Assembly (NCBI RefSeq): GCF_000247815.1 | Contig: NC_021678.1 | Coordinates: forward strand, 6,801,190 to 6,865,189 | Direction of reading: 5' to 3' | Origin: Ficedula albicollis | Taxonomy: Eukaryota; Chordata; Aves; Passeriformes; Muscicapidae | Length of the DNA stretch: 64,000 nt | Part shown: piece by piece, positions 15,701-25,780 of the stretch | Layout: each line of letters starts with the position of its first letter | Numbering within the stretch: position 1 is the stretch's first letter | Notes under the pieces: model-generated | What the model saw: the letters and a program-made list of their open reading frames with translations, nothing else | What the model was told of the DNA's origin: nothing | Databases searched by the model: none | Position numbers and translations under genes: made by a program

Positions 15701-18700
15701 TGTTTATTTGGATTCATTTCCTGGGCACCTGGTGTTTGATTTCTGTCCTTTTGCTCGCAGCACAGGCAGTGTTGCTAAGGCCAGCGTGCAGCCTGAGCTG
15801 CACTGTTCACCTCGTCAGCTGGAAAGGGGATGGGCAGGGATCTGCTCCTGATCCTCTTCCTCACAGGATGGTTGGGTTATGACTTCCTGTGATGGCACCT
15901 TACCGAGCAGTGGAAGAAAGGTGCCTAGAACACACGTGACAGACAGGCATCAGTGTTATTGTAGAAGGCAGAGGTGAAAGCTCCTCCTCAAAAGTAGGTG
16001 TTACAACGTTGGTCAGGCTATGGCAGATGTGGCACATGGTTCCAGGGCTTGTCTGACAGGAAGAAATTTAAAAACCTGAGTAGGTTTCCCTTACTAGAAC
16101 AGGCCAGAGAAGGATATTGATATGTATTCTAGAACATCGTGTGTTTTTCTGCACCATGTGTTCCTTCTGCACCATGTGTTCTTAATTTTGCATCCATTTG
16201 GAGCCTGAAATGAAATTTGATCCACGTTACACTTCTTAAAAGCAGAACAAAGACCTTGGCACCTGTGATCGGCACCACAGCTGTTTATAGTAAGAGTTGA
16301 CTTCACAGTCCTTGGCATAGGAGGAGACACCAGCAATGTCTCCATTCCTACTTCCCTTCATTAATGGAGAGAGAACAAAGGGAGGATTTTCTCTTGACAG
16401 GCATGCCTTAATAATTTGATGGGATGTTTCTGCTGATCTGAGGCATGCAGTGCTAGATGTTTAGAGGCTTAATTTTGTGTTTTCAAGCAACAATTTGTGT
16501 TTTCGAGCAACAACTCTGTAACTGCCTTTGCAGCATCTACATATTTTTGGACAAAAACCTCACACAGACATAGCCCCCACTGTAAAGTATGCAAGTTGTA
16601 AATAGCTTGTGTGTAAGTGAGAGGGTGTCCCCAAGATTCCTCTGAAAAGAAGCCCCATTCACATAACTTTTTTAGGAGGGAACTGTCTTTCCAATCAGTT
16701 GGGAGTACATTGCTGCCCAGTGTAAAAATTATTTTTCTGATCTATATTCACATCCAAAGTACAGGCATTTAGAGAATATTATATTTATTATAACCAGGTT
16801 TTAGAAATGTGCTTAATGCACAAAAAATATTCTTGTATTCTGTCCAGTGGATTTTACATGCAGTCCATGACCATATTTTCTACTCTACAGTTTCAACAGG
16901 CTCGGACAGATGCCCAAATAGGGTGGGTCAGATTATTGCAGGTGATAAGAAAAAGAACTCAGTTGTCCAACAGTTTGTTTAGCAAAAGGATTTTGTGTAT
17001 GAGGTGAAGGAGGAAGGACCCTTGAGATTAGTGAGTGGAGGGGAGGGAGTGTTGTTTTGCAGGGTTTTTTTCACTTTATGTAAAAATATTAAGGAAAAAA
17101 CTGCTAGCTCTTGATATCCATAAAACAAAACAACTTTGTACTTGCCACGAGGTCAGCACATTTATATAGGTTTAAGTTCCTAAGTGCAGCAGCTGGCTTG
17201 TTTTCATGACTGAGGAAGGACTCACTGACACATCCAGGTCTCACTGAGGGTAAAATATTTAATTCAAAATAATCTTAATGAAAATACCAATGATCCTTCC
17301 ATGGTATTCTTCCTCTTTGGTCTCTCTGTATGAAGATCTACTGTGAAAACCAATCTTCTTTCCCTGCTGCTTCTCATTTTGTCTGGGGATCTTGTTGACT
17401 GCTCCCCTGATAATTGTGTTGCTGACTGCGAGCCATGACAGGTCGTGTTCAGAAGAGCAGTGTCTGTTCCTGTGCTGAGTCTTTCTTCCTAGAGTTAGCT
17501 TTCATTCCAATAAACTGTGTTGCTTTCTCTTTTTGATTGAGTTTGGTCTAGTTTAAAGATACATCATTTAGAAAGGAAAAAGCCCTAGGGATTTTATTTG
17601 TAAAAGAGGTAAATATTTATCAATGTCATCAAATATTGTACTGGTTCCAGTGCTAACCCTGGAGCTGCTGGCAAACTGAACAAAACGCTGGCTTAAAAGC
17701 TATTTTTTCATGCTTACTATTGAGAATTGCCACTGGGATTTTTTTATACTGTTCATATTATGGTGAGAGTCAGCTAATGAAAACCCTTATGCTGCTTGAA
17801 GATCTGTTTCCTATTGGCTATATGCAGGCTCCTGCATTCTTCAGAATGCTCACTTTGAGCAAAATCCACAGGGCAGGTCTCAGTCCCACTCTGTGAAAGT
17901 TGGATTTTTACTAGAATTTACTGCCTTGAACCCATTGTGCTTCAAATATTGATGAAGAATAACAAGTTTGTGTACATTCAACTCCTGTGCAATTCCTATG
18001 GTAATAACTGAAGGTGCTGTGCCTGGTGGAAAAAAAAAATGCCAATGCTATGGGAAACAGAGAAAAGGAAGCAGTGCAAGGAGGCAGGAAAGGACAAAGG
18101 TGCTGACTGTTAAGGGGGTTTTCTTTTGTGACTCATTTTCTAGCAGTGTGGAAGTCGTGCCTAGTGTGAAGGGGAAGATGGAGCTGTTTTTCTGCTCAAC
18201 CCAGAGACCTATAATAACTATTTTAGTGCTTATACTGGTGCTCCTTCTTATAAACAGAGCTGTTGCTGAGCTGCCAGATGTCTTGCTGTGTGAGATGGCA
18301 GATTAATACTGAGCTTACTGGAGCAGGCTCTTCAGTTTTGTGCAGGTTGTTTTCCATGTTAGAGCAAAAAGATCTCTTTGTACTCTTTGTTCTCTTTTGG
18401 GATTAGATTTTGTGAGTGGGATAAGCTGGGAGAGCATCTCCTTGGGCCTTTGTCAGGGATGGTTTTGATCATACTCCTGTGGAGATGTCCTTGTCAGGTT
18501 ATGAAGCCACATCTTCCAGCTCTGTGTCTCTCTTGTTCTGGCATGGGGTCAGAGGGTCCAGTTTCACCTTGGATGCTTTAGTAGGGGTCAGTGATGTCTG
18601 TATCAGCATCACCACCCCAGACTGGACAGAGACCTTCTGAAAGTAGCTGTGTCAAAATATAGAAAGCAGGTGGAAGGGAAATGCTGTTTGTCTTAGCAAG

Positions 18701-21700
18701 GTAGTCAGAAATAAAGAACAGAAAGAGTGCAAATTCCTCTGCTTAATTGAATTATGTTAACACTACCTTTTGTTCTTTTAGTGTAGAAGAATTCTTTATA
18801 TAATACAGAGTCAATCCTTTGTTCATTTTTAAATCCCATGGTTTTAGGAAGCATACCAATCTTAATTTGCCAACTTTAGTAATTAATTCTAAGAATCAGC
18901 AACAATCTAATGCTCTCAGCTTTTGTTCCCAGCATGTTACTCTGCCCAGGTTATGCTGGCCAGCTTTCTTTCCTACAATGTGCTGACTCTTGAGAAGCAG
19001 CAAATGCTTAGATCTTCCTTTTTCTTTGCTTCCAAAATCCAATTAAACCTTTCTTTCCTGGAATATTTTCTTGATTCCTCTGTAACTGTGACTCTTTGCC
19101 TGGATAAGGCCCAGCTCAGACTCACCCCTTTTTATGTTCCCTGGGCAGATAGCTCTAATGTAGGGCAAAAGTTCTGGCCTGCCTTGTCTTTGAGGATCAT
19201 TTCACCTGCTGATGAATCTCTTCTCCTGCCTGCCAGAACTGCTTGTCCCATGGCTGGCAACCACAGGAAAACCTTGCCTGCATTCCCAGCTGCTCGCTCC
19301 TGTCTACAAACCTAGGCAAGCACCATCCCCAGACTCCAACTGTTTACCTCGTATCACCTTTCTGGGCTCACCTCCCATCTGCTGGGAATCTCAGTTACGT
19401 GAGTCAGGGAGCACTAAGCTTGACAAATGGCAGACTCCAAAATTACTGCTTTTGCAGATTGAGTCGACCGTGGCGTGTATGTGCATCACTCCAAATGAGG
19501 TGCAGATGTTGTGAGGTGGTTTTGTTTGTTTGTATTAAATAATGGCATTCTTCTGTGAATCTAACTTCTAATCTCAGAGTTGCTGAGTTCAGAAATGGGG
19601 CTAATATCTAAGTTTATGTATGAAGGTTTGGAACTGCAGGGTTTCAGATAAGTTGTCTTTGCAAGCCAAGTCCCTTGCTGGTTGATTATTTATGCAGGGC
19701 ACCAAGCTTGCACGCTGCTTAAGATTAAAAGGTGTATTCCAGGTCACACAACTGAAAATAAGTGTTTGTTCTACAATTTCTGTGAGGAGAGAACTGGCTG
19801 AGTAGAGGCGGGATACGAATTCTGCCTCATTTTGTTCTTGTTTTGAAGAGCTAAGAGAATTAAGGACTAAGAAATATTGGTGAGTAACCCCTCATGGTCT
19901 TGAATGTTGGTCTGGCTGCTCCCAGGGAGTGACTTCTATTTTCTATGGTTTTACAGGAGAAGCAGAGATAGCTAGTAAAGGGTTCTTTGGCAGGACACCT
20001 GATCAGGGAAGAGTGGTGCTTGTCCTTGTCTGGTATACCAGCAGATATTCCCTCTGTGTAAGCACCAGGTGGCATTCTTACTGTGGCTCTGGTCCCAGGT
20101 TACTGCTTTTCCATTCCATTTTTGTAAATCACACAGTTTTTCTGCTCTGACAAGAAATAGCTTCTTGCTTAAGGCTTGGCTGATGGCCCACCTTGGTTTC
20201 ATGTCTCAAGATGAAGACTCTTCTCAGAACCTTTGCACACCTTAGTTGTGTGGTGACACTGTTACAGTCCAGTATGTTTTGTATCTTCCTACGTGTAAGG
20301 AATGTTTCACTGACTCTTTCCCTCCCAGCCCCAGGCCCCTTTCATGGCCTTGATGTTCAGTTTCTCCTTGAGAAAAGTTTTGCGAGCCTGACCTTGAATA
20401 TTTTTATAACTGGCTGCTTTAGAGAACCCAGTGAAAATGAGTAGTCTGAATTGTTATCTAATATAATTTTATGTTTAAATAGTTATCATAAGAAACATTT
20501 CCACAGGTAGATTTTTTTTTTTTTTTAGAAGTTCTTCCTGGTGCTGGTGTTTACTAGGAATGTTTTTCCTATTTTTTCCCTCCAGGCCCTGTCTGCAGTA
20601 TATGTGTATCATCTTTTGGAGCAAGACCAGTAGCTATCTTCAGTGGCTTTATGGTGGCCGGGGGCCTCATGATGAGCAGTTTTGCACCTAACATATACTT
20701 CCTGTATGTTTCATATGGGATAGTTGTTGGTAAGAAACACCTTCCCTTCATTTTGAGACTGAGTCTTGATTATTTTGAGTCTTGGTTTATAAAATGGGAA
20801 ACTGATTTTCAGAGAAAGTAGTAGTCTGGGACTTGATTTATGAAGGAATACTTTACTTTTGGACTGGGAGGGATGTTGCAGGGGCAGACTGTTACCACGT
20901 AGTAGAAGATAAAAACAATGTAAATGTTCATGAGGGTTTGAAAACAGTTTGTCCTCTGTTGACACAATTGTTAGGGATGGAGAAGCTAGGTTTTACCCAA
21001 GGGCTGGAATCGAACAGGTCTTCTGCTGGCACGAAATGCCAATCTTAAAGGAGTAATATCTCTTCTGGAATTTTGTCACATACTCCTTCTAATTTGATAA
21101 ATTAGAGATCATTAGGGAGCACTGTTGTTCTCCACACGACTGAACTGAACATGAAATGCTGTGCTGGAGGCATGGAAACGCTGCTCTCCTGGCGGGTGGT
21201 GACCTGCCCCTCTGTGCTGCTTATCAAATTAACTGTGTCAGGCACGGTGCCACGGGAGGCAGCTCTGCCCAGCCTGGGCTCAGAGCCCTGCAGCCCTTGC
21301 ACAGAGCTCTAAACCCCGGCTCAGCAGCCAGGGACGGCGCGGGCAGCCTGGTGCCCTGTGCTGGGCCAGAGCCAAAAGGCGCTCAGTGCCCGGGGTGCAC
21401 CATGGCATCTCCTGGGGGATTGCAAGGGGGCAGTCATCCCCTAGAGCATGTGTCGTGTCTTAAATCTGACTCCTTTTATCCAGGTCTTGGATGTGGCCTT
21501 TTGTATACTGCAACAGTTACCATCACGTGCCAGTATTTTGACAAACGAAGAGGCCTTGCACTTGGTCTGATTTCAACAGGTAGGACTTTTAATTGTCATT
21601 CTCTCCAGCTTTTCAACTCTGATACAGCTACCATTACCCTGGCAATAAAAACCAGGATATTATGTTTTTCTCAGTTACTTCTCAGTAACTTAAGAAAGTT

Positions 21701-24700
21701 ACTACTTTCTTAAATCAAAAATATCAGTAGCAGTGAAGAGAAAAACTCTTCATCAATATAGATGAAGAAAGGATATTCTCTGAAGTGAAAGCATACTCAT
21801 GTAGCTTGGGTTGCGTGCCATGGATAATGAGAGGAAGCCTTCCTTAGAGTCCTCTTTTTTCTCTTAGTTCTTACCCAGGATCAGAGGTGAGAAAGAGATT
21901 GGAGATGCTGGATATAAATGCTGCACATGAGCTGTATCTTTCCACTTTTTAATGGCCCAAGTAGGAATGGTTACAGATGGCTGTTGTCCCATGCCTTGCT
22001 TTCTGTGTGCCATGGGGAGTCTGCTCTGACCTGTTTTCTCGAGCAGCTGTCAGTGAGGAGACACAGGATCAGTATAGCCAGTGCTGTGAGATACTAATAC
22101 CACATCCACAAAAGCTGAGTAAATAGGACCATCTTCAGAATGTTTTTTGGGATAATTTTCAGTGGCTTTGTTTTGGATTCCAGGTAGGTTGCCTTAAAGC
22201 CTGGTCTTACTGCGCCCTGGTTAATTTTAGTACCTGGAAGGCAAAACAAGTATGGATTTTGTAATTGATTTTTCCTGTGTGTAGCACCAATGTATATAAA
22301 TGGCTTGAATATAACCTAGAGACAGTCTTCAGCAAATAATTTTAAAGTTTGTCATTAAATTGACTTGAAAGCCAATGTTCTGTGTTTGTGAGAGGATATC
22401 CACTAGTTAAGATGGATATGTGCTCACTTCAACCAAGAGCCTTTTCTTTATACTACTGGGATTGCATTAAATGCTTGTGCTCACAGTAATTTCTCACTCT
22501 TTGGTGCTTTCTTCTGAATGGTCAAATTTCTCAATTGCATGTTTAGTCTTGTTGAGCTTCAAAAACACCTTTGGAGTAGACTCCCACCAGGCAAACCCTG
22601 CTTCTTGTACACCAGGCACTCAAGGGCTGCTTCTAGGAGGGGTCTTGCTGAACTCCTGGTCTGTTTCTGCCTGGGAGAAGGAAAGGGGCAGAAAAAAGGA
22701 AAAAGGGCAAAATGTTGGAGTGGGAAATTCTAACTGTTCTAACTCAAAATCATACCTCAAGGGACACATGTATATGAGTGCAGGGCTGAAGGGTGGCTTA
22801 ATAATTCTTTGATGTTTTTAATCAGATATAGGATTGATCCTACTTGTCTATAGTGTCTGCTAGTGTTATTTGTCACAAATTGTTCAGATATTTTGGGAGG
22901 ATTTTTTTTTTTTTGGCTACTCAATAAAGAAACTGTAAATTCAGGAGGGATGATGATTTACCAGTTCATTAAACTTGGGAGAGAGGAGCACAAATGAATT
23001 TTACCATTCCTACTGTAAATTCAGGAGGGATGATGATTTACCAGTTCATTAAATTTGGGAGACAGGAGCACAAATGAATTTTACCATTCCTCTGGCAGTG
23101 TATTCACAGCTGCTGAATTGTGGAATTTTGTTAGAGTTGAAGAATGGTCTTGGTCCTTTAGCTTAAACCAAACTTATTTTTCTTTTATAGGCTCAAGTGT
23201 TGGACTCTTTATATATGCAGCACTGCAAAGAGAGCTTATTGAGCTGTATGGACTGGATGGGTGTCTGCTAATAGTTGGTGCCCTGTCTCTAAATATATTA
23301 GCATGTGGCAGCTTAATGAGACCTTTGGAATCATCCAGTTCTCCTCAACCAGAGAAGATGTGTGTAGACAAAGTCCCAGATCAATATTTTGTTTACCACG
23401 AAAAGGAAAAGACCATTGAAGAAAATATTAGCATCCTTGAAAAGGGCTATATTGATGAAAAATGTGTGAACAATGTGCCTGATTGCAAACAGGATATCAT
23501 TTTGAATAAGAATGTATTGAGCTCAATAAATGTAAATGAGAAAGACACTTACAAAAAGAAAGTTGTAGAACAGACAAACTTCTGCAAGCAACTTGCCAAA
23601 AGGAAGTGGCAGCTCTATTTGACCTACTGGAAGGAGACCATGGTTCTTTTCAAGAACAAAGTATTCTCAGCTCTCTTTGTTGCCATCTTGCTCTTTGATA
23701 TTGGTGGATTTCCTCCTTCTTTGCTCATGGAAGATGTAGCAAGAAGTGCAAACATTAGTGAAGATGACTATTATATGCCCCTTATTTCCATTATTGGCAT
23801 TATGACAACTATTGGCAAACTTATTTTAGGAATACTGGCAGATTTTAAGTGGGTTAACACTTTATATCTCTACGTAACTACCTTATTAATGACAGGAGTG
23901 GCCTTGTTTGCAATTCCATTTGCCAAAAGTTACCTTACATTAGCAATGCTTTCTGGGATCTTGGGTTTTCTGACTGGGAACTGGTCAATTTTTCCGTATG
24001 TAACAACAAAGACTGTGGGGATTGAGAAACTGACTCATGCCTATGGGATATTGATGTTCTTCGCTGGACTTGGGAATAGCCTCGGACCACCAATTGTAGG
24101 TAAGGTCAAGGTGGACAGTATAAACTGGACATGAGCTTGCCACAACCAGACAGAATGCTATTGCATGTCTAATAATAATGGGCAAGATGAAATCAAAATC
24201 TGCAACAAAGAATAAAGGCTGTTTGGCTGATTGTGTTTCTCATTTGGCTCATGTCTAATAATAATGGGCAAGATGGGCAAACTTATTTTAGGAATACTGG
24301 CAGATTTTAAGTGGGTTAACACTTTATATCTCTACGTAACTACCTTATTAATGACAGGAGTGGCCTTGTTTGCAATTCCATTTGCCAAAAGTTACCTTAC
24401 ATTAGCAATGCTTTCTGGGATCTTGGGTTTTCTGACTGGGAACTGGTCAATTTTTCCGTATGTAACAACAAAGACTGTGGGGATTGAGAAACTGACTCAT
24501 GCCTATGGGATATTGATGTTCTTCGCTGGACTTGGGAATAGCCTCGGACCACCAATTGTAGGTAAGGTCAAGGTGGACAGTATAAACTGGACATGAGCTT
24601 GCCACAAACAGACCGAATGCTATTGCATGTCTAATAATAATGGGCAAGATGAAATCTGCAACAAAGAATAAAGGCTGTTTGGCTGATTGTGTTTCTCATT

Positions 24701-25056
24701 TGGCTTTGAGGAAAAACACATTTCATGTCTAAGAGGTCAAACAGTATTTTAGGTTTCGTGTATTAATTTTTTTTGTTATTTTGTTGTTTGTGGTTTTTAA
24801 ATTAATGCATGTTTCTCTGTGTTATCCATGCTGTGTTGCATTTCACTGATGCTCTTCTCTCTTATCCCCACCCTCAGGCTGGTTTTACGACTGGACGCAG
24901 GAGTACAACACTGCTTTCTATTTCAGTGGCTTTTGTGTCCTGCTGGGTGGATTTCTCCTGCTGTTGGCAGCGTTGCCCTGCTGGAATGCCTGCACTGATC
25001 AGAGCTCCAAGCTGCCTCCAAATACTTACTCCTACAAAGTTGCATCTAACACTTAG
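12581..25056 (+). CDS. SLC16A9: Monocarboxylate transporter 9 (SLC16A9), complete coding sequence in 5 exons
   Basis: Joining 12581-12776, 20586-20729, 21484-21579, 23191-24099 and 24878-25056 gives 1524 nt, 507 residues plus TAG, with every junction GT-AG and in phase. The human protein is about 509 residues and very similar throughout. The SLC16 signature in the first membrane segment is present (PDGGWGW, residues 7-13), as is the second family signature around membrane segment 5 ([11 protein letters not shown], 131-141). A long hydrophilic loop at about 190-300 separates the two six-helix halves of this 12-helix major-facilitator transporter. MCT9 is a plasma-membrane carrier reported to move carnitine and creatine rather than lactate, and human variants associate with urate and carnitine levels. 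The ATG at 12581 has G at -3 and +4. The oddity is a duplication of the end of the fourth coding exon. Confidence 0.97.
12777..20585 (+). other. SLC16A9 intron between first and second coding exons
   Basis: About 7.8 kb of AT-rich intron. It contains a solo ERVL-type LTR (14128-14696) and small local repeats near 16151 (TCTGCACCATGTGTTC twice) and 16476 (TTTGTGTTTTC.AGCAACAA twice). No RNA gene or additional coding exon was recognised. Open frames of 60-130 codons have no splice context or recognisable product. Confidence 0.8.
14128..14696 (+). mobile_element. Solo LTR of a bird ERVL-type endogenous retrovirus
   Basis: Begins TGCTGGTTTTGGCTGGGATAGAG and ends with GTCAAACCACGGCA, the TG...CA ends of a very common avian LTR family. 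Inside are the family's recognisable blocks: ACACCCAGGACAGGTGACCCC, the GTGTGGCATCATGCTCAGC segment, a TATA-like CATATAAACTGG near 14380, and a distal CCCCATTCCTGCTGGTGGGG block. No gag, pol or env sequence lies next to it, so it is a solo LTR left by recombination. The flanks GCAGCTA and GCAGCAA may be remnants of a target-site duplication, though longer than the 5 bp usual for this group. No viral gene is present. Confidence 0.8.
20586..20729 (+). CDS. SLC16A9: SLC16A9 second coding exon (residues 66-113)
   Basis: 144 nt. Acceptor TTTTTTCCCTCCAG, donor TTG|GTAAGA. It encodes [18 protein letters not shown] and [16 protein letters not shown], covering membrane segments 2-3 and their connecting loop. 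Both phase boundaries match the neighbours. Confidence 0.95.
21484..21579 (+). CDS. SLC16A9: SLC16A9 third coding exon (residues 114-145)
   Basis: 96 nt. Acceptor TTTTATCCAG, donor ACAG|GTAGGA. It encodes [19 protein letters not shown], then the DKRRGLALG family signature at the segment 4-5 junction. The intron before it (20730-21483) includes a CpG-richer, moderately GC-rich patch at about 21160-21420 that I could not identify. Confidence 0.95.
21580..23190 (+). other. SLC16A9 intron before the large exon
   Basis: 1.6 kb with no coding exon recognised. Its last 260 bases contain an 80-bp perfect-length tandem duplication (22932-23091), which ends 99 bases before the acceptor used by the large exon. 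Confidence 0.85.
22932..23091. repeat. Back-to-back 80-bp tandem duplication
   Basis: 22932-23011 and 23012-23091 are direct copies with no spacer and two differences (AAACTTGG/AAATTTGG, GAGAGG/GACAGG). It lies close enough to the next acceptor that it may include or displace the branch-point region. Confidence 0.95.
23191..24099 (+). CDS. SLC16A9: SLC16A9 fourth (large) coding exon (residues 146-448)
   Basis: 909 nt. Acceptor TTATTTTTCTTTTATAG, donor GTAG|GTAAGG at 24100. It encodes membrane segments 5-6, the central cytoplasmic loop (about 190-300, Lys/Glu-rich and the least conserved part), and segments 7 to about 11. Conserved stretches include [20 protein letters not shown] and [19 protein letters not shown]. 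The part from 23814 onward, residues 354-448, is present again in the following intron. Confidence 0.96.
23814..24249 (+). repeat. Copy 1 of a ~430-bp duplication spanning exon end and intron
   Basis: Begins inside the large SLC16A9 exon (GGCAAACTTATTTTAGG) and runs through the donor to TTCTCATTTGGCT at 24249. It is 436 bp long. Compared with the second copy it differs by a 6-bp indel (GAAATCAAAATC against GAAATC) and two substitutions near 24147-24152. Confidence 0.97.
24211..24216 (+). promoter_or_regulatory. Possible intronic polyadenylation signal
   Basis: AATAAA followed by a GT-rich stretch (GTTTGGCTGATTGTGTTTC), 77 nt after the stop reached by reading through the donor at 24100. Copied at 24667-24672. 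Use would give a 459-residue protein ending in [10 protein letters not shown] and lacking the last membrane helix. Confidence 0.35.
24250..24275 (+). repeat. 26-bp templated insert at the duplication junction
   Basis: Between the two large copies sits CATGTCTAATAATAATGGGC plus AAGAT, identical to an internal part of copy 1 (24164-24188) and also present in copy 2. A third partial copy at the junction suggests template switching when the duplication formed. Confidence 0.85.
24276..24705 (+). pseudogene. SLC16A9: Copy 2: intronic duplicate of the SLC16A9 exon end
   Basis: 430 bp nearly identical to 23814-24249. It keeps an open frame equal to residues 354-448 and a second intact donor (GTAG|GTAAGG at 24562). 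No acceptor in matching phase precedes it. The nearest AG, just before ATGGGCAAAC, would join out of frame. It is therefore best read as an exon fragment pseudo-copy inside the intron, not a coding exon. Confidence 0.8.
24878..25056 (+). CDS. SLC16A9: SLC16A9 last coding exon (residues 449-507 and stop)
   Basis: Acceptor TTATCCCCACCCTCAG. It encodes [20 protein letters not shown], the rest of the last membrane helix and a short cytoplasmic tail ending YKVASNT, then TAG at 25054. The ending closely resembles the human protein. Confidence 0.95.
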
Positions 25057-25780
25057 GTGACAACTGGAAAACGCTTTGCGCCTTTTTATATTATATAGCA
25101 AAGTGTTTTAGTAATTTTCCACTTATTTATGAAGCCCACAAATCCTCTTTCAACTAGAAAAATTCCATTGTTGCTTGTTGTTCAGTTCCTTCTTCTTCTT
25201 TTATTTCTTTTTTTAATGTTATTTTTAAAAACAGTCTTATTTGCGTACTCTGCACCGTGTTTTCAGCCTTTGTCTACTGTAATTTCCTTTCACCCTATAA
25301 AGGGGATGTTCTGCTGTATTATCAGCTGTACTTTTTTTTTAAGGGGGGTTGGTATGGAGGGGTGAACACTTTGAAGCAAAAATGAAGGCCTGTTCTTTAT
25401 AGGAGAAGGCTGGTGTTTCTGCCACCTTCTATAGGTCTCCAAGTTGCACAATTAGGCTTTACAAAACAAGAATTTGCCTTATTAAAATGTAATTCTGTGG
25501 CAAGGTGCTTTTAACATCATGCTTAGATTAACCTTTTTGTCTTTTTATAGTTTCTCCAATTTACAATTTAAGTGCCAATTGTGGGAGGGAGAAGAGGGGA
25601 AACAAAATCAGCCTTGTGTTGCATAACTGAAGTGAACATTATGATGAAAGCAAAGATTCTTATTACCACTGTGGCTAACAACCATGTTTATAAATATTGC
25701 ACATTTTGTGAAGCCTGTTTATAAAACTGTTGAACCAAAAGCTTTTAAAACCAAGGAATAAATGTGATTGTTGAAACCAT
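25057..25780 (+). other. SLC16A9 3' UTR with polyadenylation signal
   Basis: About 720 bases of AT-rich 3' UTR. AATAAA at 25757-25762 is followed by a T/G-rich stretch (TGTGATTGTTG), giving a likely cleavage site near 25780. The exact end is inferred. A longer 3' UTR using a later signal cannot be excluded. Confidence 0.6.

Noticed and set aside
17380..17530. AATAAACTG-containing stretch resembling an LTR or retrocopy end
   Set aside because: Only a polyadenylation-like hexamer supports it. No element boundaries or protein remnants were visible.
23055..23190. Upstream in-frame extension of the large SLC16A9 exon with an ATG at 23055
   Set aside because: The acceptor at 23189-23190 and the phase of the preceding exon show that this part is intron. 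It also lies partly in the 80-bp duplication.
24231..24596. A 121-codon frame that looks like a second transporter gene
   Set aside because: It is the intronic duplicate of the SLC16A9 exon end. The first dozen residues come from intron and junction sequence, and it lacks a promoter, an in-phase acceptor and most of the protein.
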